Assembly: GCA_013396655.1 (NCBI GenBank)
Contig: WBMV01000261.1
Span: 1-64,000 of the forward strand
Direction: 5' to 3'
DNA: 64,000 nucleotides
Source: Campylorhamphus procurvoides
Taxonomy: Eukaryota; Chordata; Aves; Passeriformes; Dendrocolaptidae
The notes beneath the pieces are model-generated. The model was not told where the DNA came from and made no database searches. It saw only the letters and a program-made list of their open reading frames with translations. Of this stretch, positions 51,001 to 59,469 are shown piece after piece; within the stretch, counting starts at the first letter, position 1, and each line of letters begins with the position of its first letter. A program made the position numbers and the translations under genes.

Positions 51001-51986
51001 CACTGACAGCCTGGGTGTTGCTGGCCAGGACCGACACCGACGTTGTGATGTCGTCATGTTCGTATTTACAGAACTTGTTGACAATGAGAGTTTCATTCTC
51101 TTCCAGCTCCCACAGCTCCACAGCACCTGGGGGTGTACGGGCACAAGTACCTCAGTGAAAGGGTAAGAGACACCCATGGACGAGGTGGGGAGGGGGTTGT
51201 CCACCTCGGAAAAGGGGAGGGGGTCACCCAAGTCAATGAAGGGGAAAGGAGGGACACCCAGCTCAGGGGAAGGAGCATGTCACCCACCTCTGTAGAGTGG
51301 AAGGAGGGACACCCAGGGCAGGGGAGGAGAAAAGGGGCTGACACCCAGCTCAGAGGAGGGGAGAGGGGGGGACACCCAGTTCAGAGGAGGGGGATGTCAC
51401 CCACCTCTGTGGAGGGGAAGGAGGGACACCCATCTCAGAGGAGCAGAAAGGGGGGACCACCCAGGTCAGAGGAGCAGAAGGGGGGACACCCTCAGCGGGC
51501 AGAGGGAACTCTGGGGGTGGGACTCCCATTGCTTACCGGAGTCGGAGGCCACCAGGATGCCCCTGTCGGCCACCCAGCACAGGTCGGCGACCCCCGCCTC
51601 TGTCTGCACTCCGGCCGTGCAGAAGCCCTCGCTGGGGGCCCGCCGGGGGTCTGCGAACACCCACAGCGACCCGGCCCAGCAGCGCCCGTTCAGCCCCGAG
51701 GCGCCGAGCAGCAGGGCCCCGTCTGCGGGAGACACACCAAGAGAGCGGTGAGGGGGACCCGCCGGAGGGCTGCCCATCCCCTCACACCGCCCTCACCCGC
51801 CCCATCACCTGCGCGGTACCGCACGCGCTCCAGGTGCCGCTCCATGCAGGCGGGCGCATTGGGCGGGATATTCCACTCGGGGCCAGCAGTGGCAGGAGGG
51901 GTCGGCTCTCCATCCACGGGGGCCGCCGGAGCCGCCGCGTCCCCCGAGGGGCCCGCGGGGAGCTGCGGGAGCGGCGGCTCCTCCAT
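48005..51986 (-). CDS. WDR77: WD repeat protein 77 (MEP50, methylosome subunit), 10 exons
   Basis: WDR77/MEP50 is a seven-bladed beta-propeller that binds PRMT5 in the methylosome and presents Sm proteins and histones H2A/H4 for arginine methylation. CDS exons on the minus strand are 51809-51986, 51537-51722, 50985-51126, 50845-50894, 49918-49988, 49508-49562, 49170-49241, 48971-49079, 48463-48531 and 48005-48164. All phases agree and give 363 residues (human 342). The N-terminus is longer and Ala/Pro-rich, followed by the conserved [14 protein letters not shown] motif. WD blades are visible at [59 protein letters not shown] and [12 protein letters not shown]. The ATG at 51986 was chosen because it aligns with the human start; an in-frame ATG ten codons upstream (52016) is possible. 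Head to head with ATP5PB. Confidence 0.96.
48284..48404 (+). mobile_element. CR1 3' fragment in the last WDR77 intron
   Basis: Well-preserved tail: 'cagggcttggagcaacctgg', 'ctagtggaaggtgtccctgc' and 'tcccttccaacccaaaccat'. Confidence 0.8.
50250..50513 (+). mobile_element. CR1 3' fragment in WDR77 intron 4
   Basis: Carries 'tgagcagacactgacaggac', 'gttgcccagagaagctgtgg', 'ggaagtgtccaaggccaggg' and ends 'aaatcattctgtgattcta'. It lies between the exons at 50845 and 49988. Confidence 0.8.
50948..50986 (-). repeat. Tandemly duplicated splice donor in WDR77
   Basis: Read on the minus strand, the donor after exon 3 is gtgagtgtccccagccct, followed at once by a second gtgagtgtccccagcc. The two identical donor sites are 18 bases apart. 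Only the first keeps the frame; the second adds a TGA. Confidence 0.8.
51150..51500. repeat. G-rich minisatellite in WDR77 intron 2
   Basis: Repeated units of the form 'ggaggggacacccagctcag', each about 35-40 bases, with a longer repeating pattern that includes 'tgtcacccacctctgt' twice. They fill nearly the whole 410-base intron between exons 2 and 3. The array keeps a plus-strand frame open by chance. Confidence 0.8.
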
Positions 51987-52229
51987 GGCGGGAGCGGCGG
52001 GAGCGGCGCCCCACACGTGTCTCCTCCCGCCGCCGCCGCTGCTCTCGCGAGAGTTCGCCCCCCCTCCCCATCCCCGCCCATGCTAGCCCGGCCTCCCCGC
52101 GCAACTCTCGCGAGAGCTGCGCCGCCATCTCAGCGCTGAGGGGGCCGGGCGGTCACCGGGACGAGGGGTCGCGTCCCGCCGCTCCTCCCGCTCCTTCCCG
52201 CTGTATTCCCGGTGCTTCCCGCTCCCGAA
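51987..52229. promoter_or_regulatory. Shared WDR77/ATP5PB bidirectional promoter
   Basis: The two start codons are only 243 bases apart and point away from each other, as in human. The segment is CpG-rich and has no TATA box. It holds two perfect TCTCGCGAGA palindromes, at 52043-52052 and 52106-52115. This element is known to bind BANP at CpG-island promoters. A YY1-like GCCGCCATCT lies at 52121-52130. Shared regulation of both genes is inferred from this layout. Confidence 0.8.
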
Positions 52230-55200
52230 ATGCTCTCCCGCCTCGTCCTCCGCGCCGGTGAGCCCCCAGGGGTGGCGGGAGGGCAAAGGGGGGGGTGTTT
52301 GTGCTGCGTTGGCCGCGCTCTGCCCTGACGTGCTCTCTGCCCTCTTGTCCCCTCAGCCCCCGCCGCGCTGAGGGCGCTGCCCCCGCCGCCCCTGGCCGTG
52401 GGGTGAGTACTGAGGGAAACCGTCTTAAACGACGTTGTAGTGGGGTTTTGTCTTTGATTTCTTCATTGGCGATGTGGGAGCCTAAAATAGGGATGGTGGG
52501 AAGGGACCTCTGGAGGTTATTTAGTCCCACCCACTTCCTGGAAGGAGGTGCGTCCAATAAATGGCAACTTCATCGAATTGGGTTGGAGGGGACCTTAAAT
52601 CTCAACCCTATGGGCAGGGACACCTTCCACCAGCCCAGGTTGCTCCAAGCTCTGTCCAGCCTGGCCTTGGATACTTCCAGGGATGGGGCAGCCACAGTTT
52701 CTCTGGGCAACCAATTCCAGTGCTTCACCCATTATCTACTTCATTGGAAAAGTGCTTGGGCTTCATTTGAGGGTGGTTTGGGGGATTATTCATGGCTATT
52801 TTATATTAATAAGACTCCTAATTGAAGCTTTTTCTGTTGTTTATAGTGTGTTGCACGCCACAAGACAACTGCACACAACTCAGCAAAGTTTGGCTCCTTT
52901 GCCACCTCTGCCTGAGAAAGGAGGAGAAGTTCGTCATGGTTTGATCCCTGAGGAATTTTTCCAGTTTCTCTACCCTAAAACAGGAGTTACAGGTTAATAC
53001 AGGCTATTTTGGTATTTACGGAGACAGGCTTTTACTTTTCTATGTTTCTTTTACCATTTTTAATTGTGCTTACGTAGTTCTATCCAGCAGTTCTGACTGC
53101 TGAAAATGTAAAATTCTAGTGAAAATCAATTTTTTTGCGTGTGAAGGTTATGAAGAACGAGCCAGTGCAGCACTCCTGGCTCTGAAGTTAGACAGCCATG
53201 CTTTAAATAAAGGCTAAAATAATACCACAAGCTCGATTTTGTAGGAAAATTTAGTTTCCTGTTGGTGCTCAAAACATTTGAACAGGGATTTTTGCCTGTT
53301 TCTGAATGAGGAGAAGCAACAGTGACACGTGCAAGTTGCTTCCATTTCTGGTGAGATTCCTCATGCCACCTTTCCCTGGGTGGAACTGTGACCTTTCTCT
53401 TTGCCCTGGAAGAGGAGAATATTTTATGATCTTGTAAGCCTTCAACCACCTCCCTCTTAGGTATTTGAATTTCTTGAGCCTCTTCATGGTTTGTACAAAT
53501 AATGCTGTTTTATTTGTTCTTTAGGGCCCTACATGCTGGGAACTGGCCTCTTGCTTTACTTTCTTTCCAAGGAAATCTATGTCGTTAACCATGAGACAGT
53601 GGCAGCTGCCTGTATCTTGTCAGTCATCATTTATGGCGTCAAGAGGTTCGGGGGTGACGTAGCAGCTTTTGCTGACAAACTTAACGAGGTAACAAAAGAA
53701 ACCCTAACCTGTCCTTGCAGTAGTTAATGAGGAATGACTTTGCTAAAGCATAAATGGCTTCAAACTGGCAGAGGGCAGGGATGGGTGGATATTAGGAGGA
53801 AATTGTTCCCTGTGAGGGTGGGCAGGCCCTGGCACAGGTTGCCCAGAGAAACTGTGGCTGCCCCATCCCTGGAAGTGTCCAAGGCCAGGTTGGGTGGGGC
53901 TTGGAGCAACCTGGGCTAGTGAGAGGTCTCCCTGCCCATGAGATGTTCTTTAAGTTCCGTTCAACCCAAACCATTCTGGGATTCTGTGATGGCGAACCCT
54001 AATTCTGCCTTGCTGTCCTTTAACCTCAGCGCTGGCACAGGGCAGTTCACACAGACATTTCTCAAATCTTAGTGCACCGTTTCAGAAGTTAGTTGCAGAT
54101 CACTTGTTTTCCTTGAGTGCCTGCTATTCTGAAGCACATGTTTTGTTTCTTCTTTCAGGAGAAAATGGCTAAAGCTTTAGCTGTGAAGAACGAGGCCATC
54201 AATAGTCTCCAGGCTGCCATTGACGAGGAGAAGAAGGAGCAGTGGAGGGTCGAAGGCCGCACTTACCTCTTTGATGCCAAGCGGGTACGTGGTGCCAGCT
54301 CTGCTGCTCACCCCCTCCGCAGCCTCCCCTGCCCAGTCCAGGGACCTCTTGAGCTCCAAACAAGTTACAAACATGTCTCTGTGTTGCAGACAGGGCTGAT
54401 TTGACCACCTGGTCCAGACACTTGGGGGGAGAGAGAGGGACTTTTTATATGGGCAGATAATGACAGGACAAAGGGGAATGGCTTCAAACTGAAGAGAGGG
54501 TTTAGGAAGGAATTCTTTACACAGAGGGTGGGCAGGCCCTGGCACAAGTTGCCCAGAGAAGCTGTGGCTGCCCCAGCCCTGGAAGTGTCCAGGCCAGGTT
54601 GGACAGGGCTTGGAGCAACATGGGCTGATGGAAAGTGTCCCTGCCCATGGCAGGGGGATCGAAGTGGATAATGTTTAAGGTTCCATCCAGCCCAAACCAT
54701 TCCATGATTGTGTCACTTCTGCTCCAGAACATGTTCTGCTTCTGCTTTGTGTTCTTGCCAAACATTAATTAACCTTCTGACTTCATCTTGTGTGTCCAGA
54801 ACAACGTTGCAATGCTACTGGAAGCCAACTACCGGGAAAGGCTCATGATGGTGTACAACGAGGTGAAGAAGAGGCTGGACTACCAAGTGGCCATGCAGAC
54901 CCTAAAGCGGCAGAAGGAACAGGAGCACATGATTCAGTGGGTGGAGAAGAACGTTGTTCAGAGCATCACACCCCAACAGGTACCTGCTGCTTTTTATCTG
55001 CTTTACATTTTAGTCAGTGCAAAGATTTGCTCTTCAGGGATTCTGGATTAAGTCAGGAGATGATGGGTGTCCTTGGGTGACTTTCAAATGTGGCCGTAGC
55101 ACATTCCTCCTGCTGAGTAAGAGATAACGAGCCCAGTTCCTGGGTACCAAGTGCTTGTGTTGCTGGTGATTTAAACTAGAATTGTGCGTAGCATCTGTTG

Positions 55201-55601
55201 CTATGGCTGCACCATCCCTGGAAGTGTCCAAGGCCAGGTTGGATGGGGCTTGGAGCAATATGGTCTAGTGGAAGGTGTCCTTGCCCATGGCAGGGCGTGG
55301 AATGGGATGAGCTCTAAAAGTCCCTCTCATCCCAAATCATTCTGGGATTCCATGATTTCCATTCCTGCTTTAATGCAGGTCCTTGTTTGGATGTAGTCTG
55401 ACTTCATGAGCTGTAGTTACACCCCTTTAAATCTGTAACTCATGGGTCTAAAAGCGATTATTATTAAACTAAAAAGTGGATTTTGGTGATTGAAATGTCT
55501 TCTGAAAGCTGTTTTCCTCTCTCTTGCAGCAGAAGGAGAGCGTTGCCAAGTGCATCATGGACCTGAAGGCGCTCTCGAAGGGCGCACACGCAGCGCTGTG
55601 A
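52230..55601 (+). CDS. ATP5PB: ATP synthase peripheral stalk subunit b, mitochondrial, 7 exons
   Basis: Subunit b of mitochondrial F1Fo ATP synthase. It anchors in the inner membrane and forms the peripheral stalk that holds F1 still while the c-ring turns. CDS exons are 52230-52257, 52357-52402, 52847-52992, 53525-53688, 54159-54284, 54800-54979 and 55530-55601, with consistent phases, giving 253 residues (human 256). The basic start MLSRLVLRAAPAALRALPPP is a mitochondrial targeting peptide. Two hydrophobic segments (about 76-94 and 98-113) form the membrane hairpin. A long charged helix follows (EKKEQWRVEGRTYLFDAKR, YRERLMMVYNEVKKRLDY, KEQEHMIQWVEKNVVQSI). The last exon has a NAGNAG acceptor that may add or drop one Gln. 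CR1 copies occur in introns 2, 4, 5 and 6. Confidence 0.96.
52568..52735 (-). mobile_element. CR1 3' fragment in ATP5PB intron 2
   Basis: Antisense copy: 'tgggttggaggggaccttaa', 'tatgggcagggacaccttcc', 'ctccaagctctgtccagcct' and 'tctctgggcaaccaattcca'. Confidence 0.8.
53745..53990 (+). mobile_element. CR1 3' fragment in ATP5PB intron 4
   Basis: Sense copy with 'gtgggcaggccctggcacag', 'gttgcccagagaaactgtgg', 'cttggagcaacctgggctag' and the tail 'aaaccattctgggattctgt'. Confidence 0.85.
54425..54716 (+). mobile_element. CR1 3' fragment in ATP5PB intron 5
   Basis: Sense copy with 'cagataatgacaggacaaag', 'gttgcccagagaagctgtgg', 'tgcccatggcagggggatcg' and the tail 'aaaccattccatgattgtgt'. Confidence 0.85.
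55196..55365 (+). mobile_element. CR1 3' fragment in ATP5PB intron 6
   Basis: Sense copy with 'ggaagtgtccaaggccaggt', 'tggatggggcttggagcaat' and the tail 'atcattctgggattccatga'. Confidence 0.85.
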
Positions 55602-55667
55602 CCTTGTCTGATCCCACTGACATGTCTCAATACTTACTGGTGGAAACTCTTATGGTTCTAAACTATC

Positions 55668-55673
55668 ATTAAA
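55668..55673 (+). terminator. ATP5PB polyadenylation signal (ATTAAA)
   Basis: ATTAAA lies 67 bases past the ATP5PB stop and is followed by A-rich and then T-rich sequence. The short 3' UTR fits a highly expressed housekeeping gene. Confidence 0.6.
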
Positions 55674-55689
55674 CAAACAAAAACCAACC

Positions 55690-56566
55690 CCTCTGCTGTG
55701 TTTCACTGGCAAAAATTTTTGCCTCTTTGTGTTTGAAGTCGCTCCATGGGTCACACCAACCACTCCAGTTGGTTTATAGTGGGGGATTAGTTGCAACCGC
55801 AGTGTGTGTGATCTTGTTGGGTTCCTTGTTTGGTCATGAACACTTCCAGAGATAAGAGACAGAAATTCAGTGAAAAATTCTGGTGCTCAAACTGATCACT
55901 TGGGGTAAAATTCCCTGTGGTAACAACCTTCAGATGCTGTTGACCTGGTCCCGGACTTGGAGGAGCTCTGAATGAATGTCCTTGTTTTCAAATACGCTGA
56001 AAATGCTCATTTCACAACAAAGCTTCACGTAGTGATGCAAGTTGTCTTGGTTCTGGGAAAACAGTGATCTGGCAGGAAACACATCAAAAGCTACCAGAAA
56101 ACTTGGCTGCAGCTGAGCTTGTCAGTGTTAAGTTTAAAACAGGGAAATGGGCAACTTTACTCAAGGGTGGGATTTTTCTGGATTTTCATAGGGAAAAAAT
56201 ACTGGGTTTTTTTTCTTGGGTGTGAAGAAAAATAATTTCATGTGTATTATGATAAGACACAGAATCAGCCTCTCCATTTTCTTTTAATAGGAAACTTCCC
56301 TGCATGGTTTTGTTATAACTCAAATATCGCAGCTGAGCAAAGCACTGACCTCTACAAATTCATCCTTTGGGTGCTGGGAAGTGATTTATTTAGGACATGA
56401 ACCGAAGTGAGCAGAGTAGGGTGTGTCTAATACCCACTTCTTTATGAATTGGTGCAATTTTCAGTGCAGTTTTCTACACTTTTCAATACAACAACACAAA
56501 AAGGTGTTCAGGGGTACAAACCTTACTTTAAGTCAGCCTAAGCTGAACGTGCCTTACTTTTTTTAG
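55690..56566. other. Intergenic DNA after ATP5PB
   Basis: No exon recognised. A signal-peptide exon for an Ig-type receptor would be expected in this stretch, but none could be identified. Confidence 0.4.
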
Positions 56567-56777
56567 GTCAACAGTTCCAGAGAATGCAGGTGCGGAGTTT
56601 CCTGTTTTGTGATCATTTAAATAAGAAAAGTGAAGTTGCTCAACTTCCACATTTTTGTAACCCCACGTCTCAATGACAGTGGAGCTTTTTACTGGTGTGA
56701 CACATTCTTTTCGAAAAGCAAGTGGTTAAACTCTGCTGGCACTCAGGAGTTTTCCACCAGCACTTCCATGGTGGGAG
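56567..56777 (+). pseudogene. Immunoglobulin-domain exon relic
   Basis: The 3' part reads FVTPRLNDSGAFYWCD, the F-strand signature of an Ig domain (DSGxYxC), and ends at a GTAAG donor in phase 1, as Ig exons do. Spliced to the stalk exon at 57890 it would stay in frame. The 5' part is broken: the Ig frame meets TAA at 56618-56620. Upstream coding-like sequence after a T-rich acceptor (56567) is open in another frame. The piece is also short (211 bases; a full domain needs about 280). It is either a decayed exon or a base-call error in a real one. It sits just before the ITIM gene on the same strand. Confidence 0.45.
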
Positions 56778-57528
56778 GTAAGATGGAGCTGTACCATTTC
56801 TTGTTCTTTTTATTACTGCAAACCACTCACTGCAAGGCTTGGGGTGGGAAACTGGGAGCTCTTCATGGTTTGACTCCTCTGGAATGTGGGCAACAATGGG
56901 ATGCAGGAGGAAAAGTGGCAGCAGCAGAGAACGGGGTTTATTTTCATGTGATTTTTTTCATGTTATTCACAACATGCGTTTTGCAAACCATATGGTGAGA
57001 AATACCAGGGTAGGGATTTTGTAGTAGACCAATAATCCCTACCTTTTATCCCAGTCTTCAAGATTCCACCCCCAAATTCGAGACAAGCGTTACCATTCCT
57101 GCCTTGGTGGGAAAAGTCAATTTAACTTGAGAAAGGAAAACATCAAGGGGGGAATTTTTCAAAGCTGCTGATTATGAAAATGTTCATGAAGTGCACTGGG
57201 TTTTAGCTGTTGCAAAAAATAATCCTGTGGGTGCTTTTTAATTATTAAATATCCTTAATTTTTTTGGGAAGCAGGGCAATGTGCCCAGCAAGGTGTACTG
57301 ACCATGTGTGCAGGAACAAGACGCTGAGAAGCAGGATTGATGCTGAGGAACTGCTGGGTTTGTGAGGCTTTGTGCCACTTTTATAAGATTTCTAAAAACT
57401 GGACAAACACTATATCAAGTCTTAAAAGAGGGTGACAGGTTGTTTTTGCTCATGGTCATATGTATATAAATACAACTGTTTTCTGTCTCCTCTCAGCTTC
57501 TCTTGCTGTCCATTAGTGCTTGGAGAGA

Positions 57529-59426
57529 ATGGGAAGCGGTCCCTCCACAGAATCTACAGGTATTTTATTTTAAAAGCAGTTTTCTTAGCAGCAGAGTTCC
57601 TCACTAGCTGATGTTCTGACCCAAGAGCTGCTGTGGGGGTGGCTTAGCAGATGTGTGGAATAACTGCGTGGCTGCCAAAGGCTGCCCTGAGACAGTAATG
57701 ATACGAACCAGTCAGTTTTCCTGTCTGCTGGTTCCACTTTTCAGCCCTCTGACAGAGAAGTGTTACACAAAAAATAACCCTGCCTTGTACAGCCACATGC
57801 CTGAATGTAGTTCTTGTTGCTTGTAATGCTACTGGAGAAATTTATATGTCTTAAACCAAGTTTTTGATTATTTTTTTTTTCTATTCCAGTTACACCAACT
57901 TCCACTACCACCACCCTCCACACCACCCTCCACACCACTGCACCTAACTTACAAGCTTCAGAAGTTAAATGCTGGATTGAAAAGTAAATGTTTCACCTTT
58001 ATTTCCTGACTCCAAGCCCAGAGCTGCCTGAGACTGCAGCCTCCTTCTGCAAGGGAGGACTTAGATGTCATATGTTCAATGTCCTGGGGTTTTAAAAAGT
58101 TCATTGGAATCTCCTAGTCTGTGCACTGGTGATGCTTAATGCAGATACACACCTTTTAACCTTGTAGGTTTGGGGATAAATGTGTTACACTCTATAAAGT
58201 CTGGTGAATTTCAGCACTGCCAGTGCTCCAACACTTCTGCTAAAACTGAGGATTCTGACAATTTCCTGTGTATCAACAGCCATGAAATCCTGTACATGTC
58301 ACTGGCCTTCATCTCTGGGATTCTCCTGACTGTCCTGGTCTTTGCAATCATCTACCTCTCCAGAAAAAGTAAGTGGCACAGTCAAGGGAATAACAATGAA
58401 AACTACAGAAGTTACTTTGAAATTTCAAATTGTATCTGCCTTGAACAACTCATGTATCGATGAACAGGTCATTCTTTCCAGTAGCTCCCCAGGGGCTGTT
58501 TCTATGGGGGAATTAACTTGACCACTAATGAAGTTTTTCCTCATTCTGGCCCTGGCCAGACTAAATTCCTCAGTCCCTTTAACCCTGGCCACTTCCAACT
58601 GGTGGGCAGGGACTTGGTAGCCCAAACTGCCCACTTTGCAGTGACAAATTTTACAAGTTAGGTCTGCCACCCACCACTGAGCCTCTCCACACACAGTGGT
58701 ATCCCTCTCTTTCCTAGATTACAAGAAATCCCACCAAAATTTACGAGAGGAAGTTTTCTTCCAGGAAGCACCTGAGGAGCATACCAGGAACACCCAGGTA
58801 AAGATCACAGCTGTTATTTCTAACACTTGATCCAGAGATTTCTTGAGAGGGTGGTAAATATTAATTTGGGGGTGGGAGGGAGAGAAGTCACTTGTGAGAC
58901 TTGAGTATTGGTCAGCTGTTCTTTTGACTGAGGAAAAGGGCTCTCTTTGGGCATCCAAGGCTTCAGCCTGTGTTTGTAGTAGTCCAGGGAAGTACTGGAG
59001 TAGGTACAGCAGGAGGAAAGATGATGCTTCTCTATTATCACAGAAATGCCATGTATATTTCAAGGGTTCTGGAGCTTAACTAAACCTCTGATTAGGCAGG
59101 TTAGGAGAAATCTTTTCAAAAGGCAAGCATTTCTGCAATTTGCCTTTGTGATATTAATTCTTTCGAAGCCCCTAAAGGAGACTTGACCAAGGATCCTGAG
59201 CTAGACTAACCACTGGGATGAACCAGCATAGTGTATATTAATTTCCCATGTTCAGGCTCATACTCTTTATGGTGTGTGGTGCTGAGGGCAAACTAAAAGT
59301 GCTAAATTCCTGCTGACATGCAGTTCTTGAACACTGTAATGGTTGTGGCTTCTTTCCCACCCTCAGAACGAGATTACCTACAGCACTCTGGTCTTCCAGC
59401 GGACTCAGACACCACTGGCTGTGTGA
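57529..59426 (+). CDS. C1orf162-like single-pass membrane protein with ITIM
   Basis: Small predicted type I/III membrane protein, about 132 residues. Supported exons are 57529-57559 (start MGSGPSTES), 57890-57963 or to 57983 (Thr-rich stalk), about 58215-58368 (membrane segment), 58718-58797 and 59367-59426. The stalk holds a 12-base tandem repeat coding TTLH. The membrane helix reads LYMSLAFISGILLTVLVFAI and is followed by SRK. The tail ends NEITYSTLVFQRTQ; ITYSTL fits the ITIM pattern (I/V/L/S)xYxx(L/V/I), which recruits SH2 phosphatases when phosphorylated. In human the gene between ATP5PB and ADORA3 is C1orf162, also a short stalk-TM-ITIM protein starting MGG. The stalk-to-membrane junction is not resolved: 57963 to 58215 keeps the frame, but the obvious acceptor at 58167 does not. 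Confidence 0.65.
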
Positions 59427-59444
59427 TGATGAAGTTCCAAGAGA

Positions 59445-59450
59445 AATAAA
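59445..59450 (+). terminator. Polyadenylation signal of the ITIM gene
   Basis: AATAAA lies only 19 bases after the stop codon, so the 3' UTR would be very short. A longer transcript cannot be excluded. Confidence 0.5.
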
Positions 59451-59469
59451 AATGTTTCCACTTTCTGAA

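Noticed and set aside
51133..52086. Plus-strand ORF of 317 codons opposite WDR77
   Set aside because: It runs through the minisatellite and the antisense of WDR77 exons 1 and 2. Repeat periodicity and high GC keep it open; the real gene is on the other strand.
57497..57559. Earlier acceptor (after 57496) joining the Ig-like exon to the ATG exon
   Set aside because: The joined frame runs into TAG at once; joining at 57517 instead leads to a stop within the Thr-rich exon. The Ig-like exon fits only the exon at 57890.
58168..58368. Membrane exon of the ITIM gene starting at the acceptor ending 58167
   Set aside because: Neither possible donor of the stalk exon matches its phase, and one combination gives TGA. 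A start near 58215 keeps the frame, so it was preferred though unproven.
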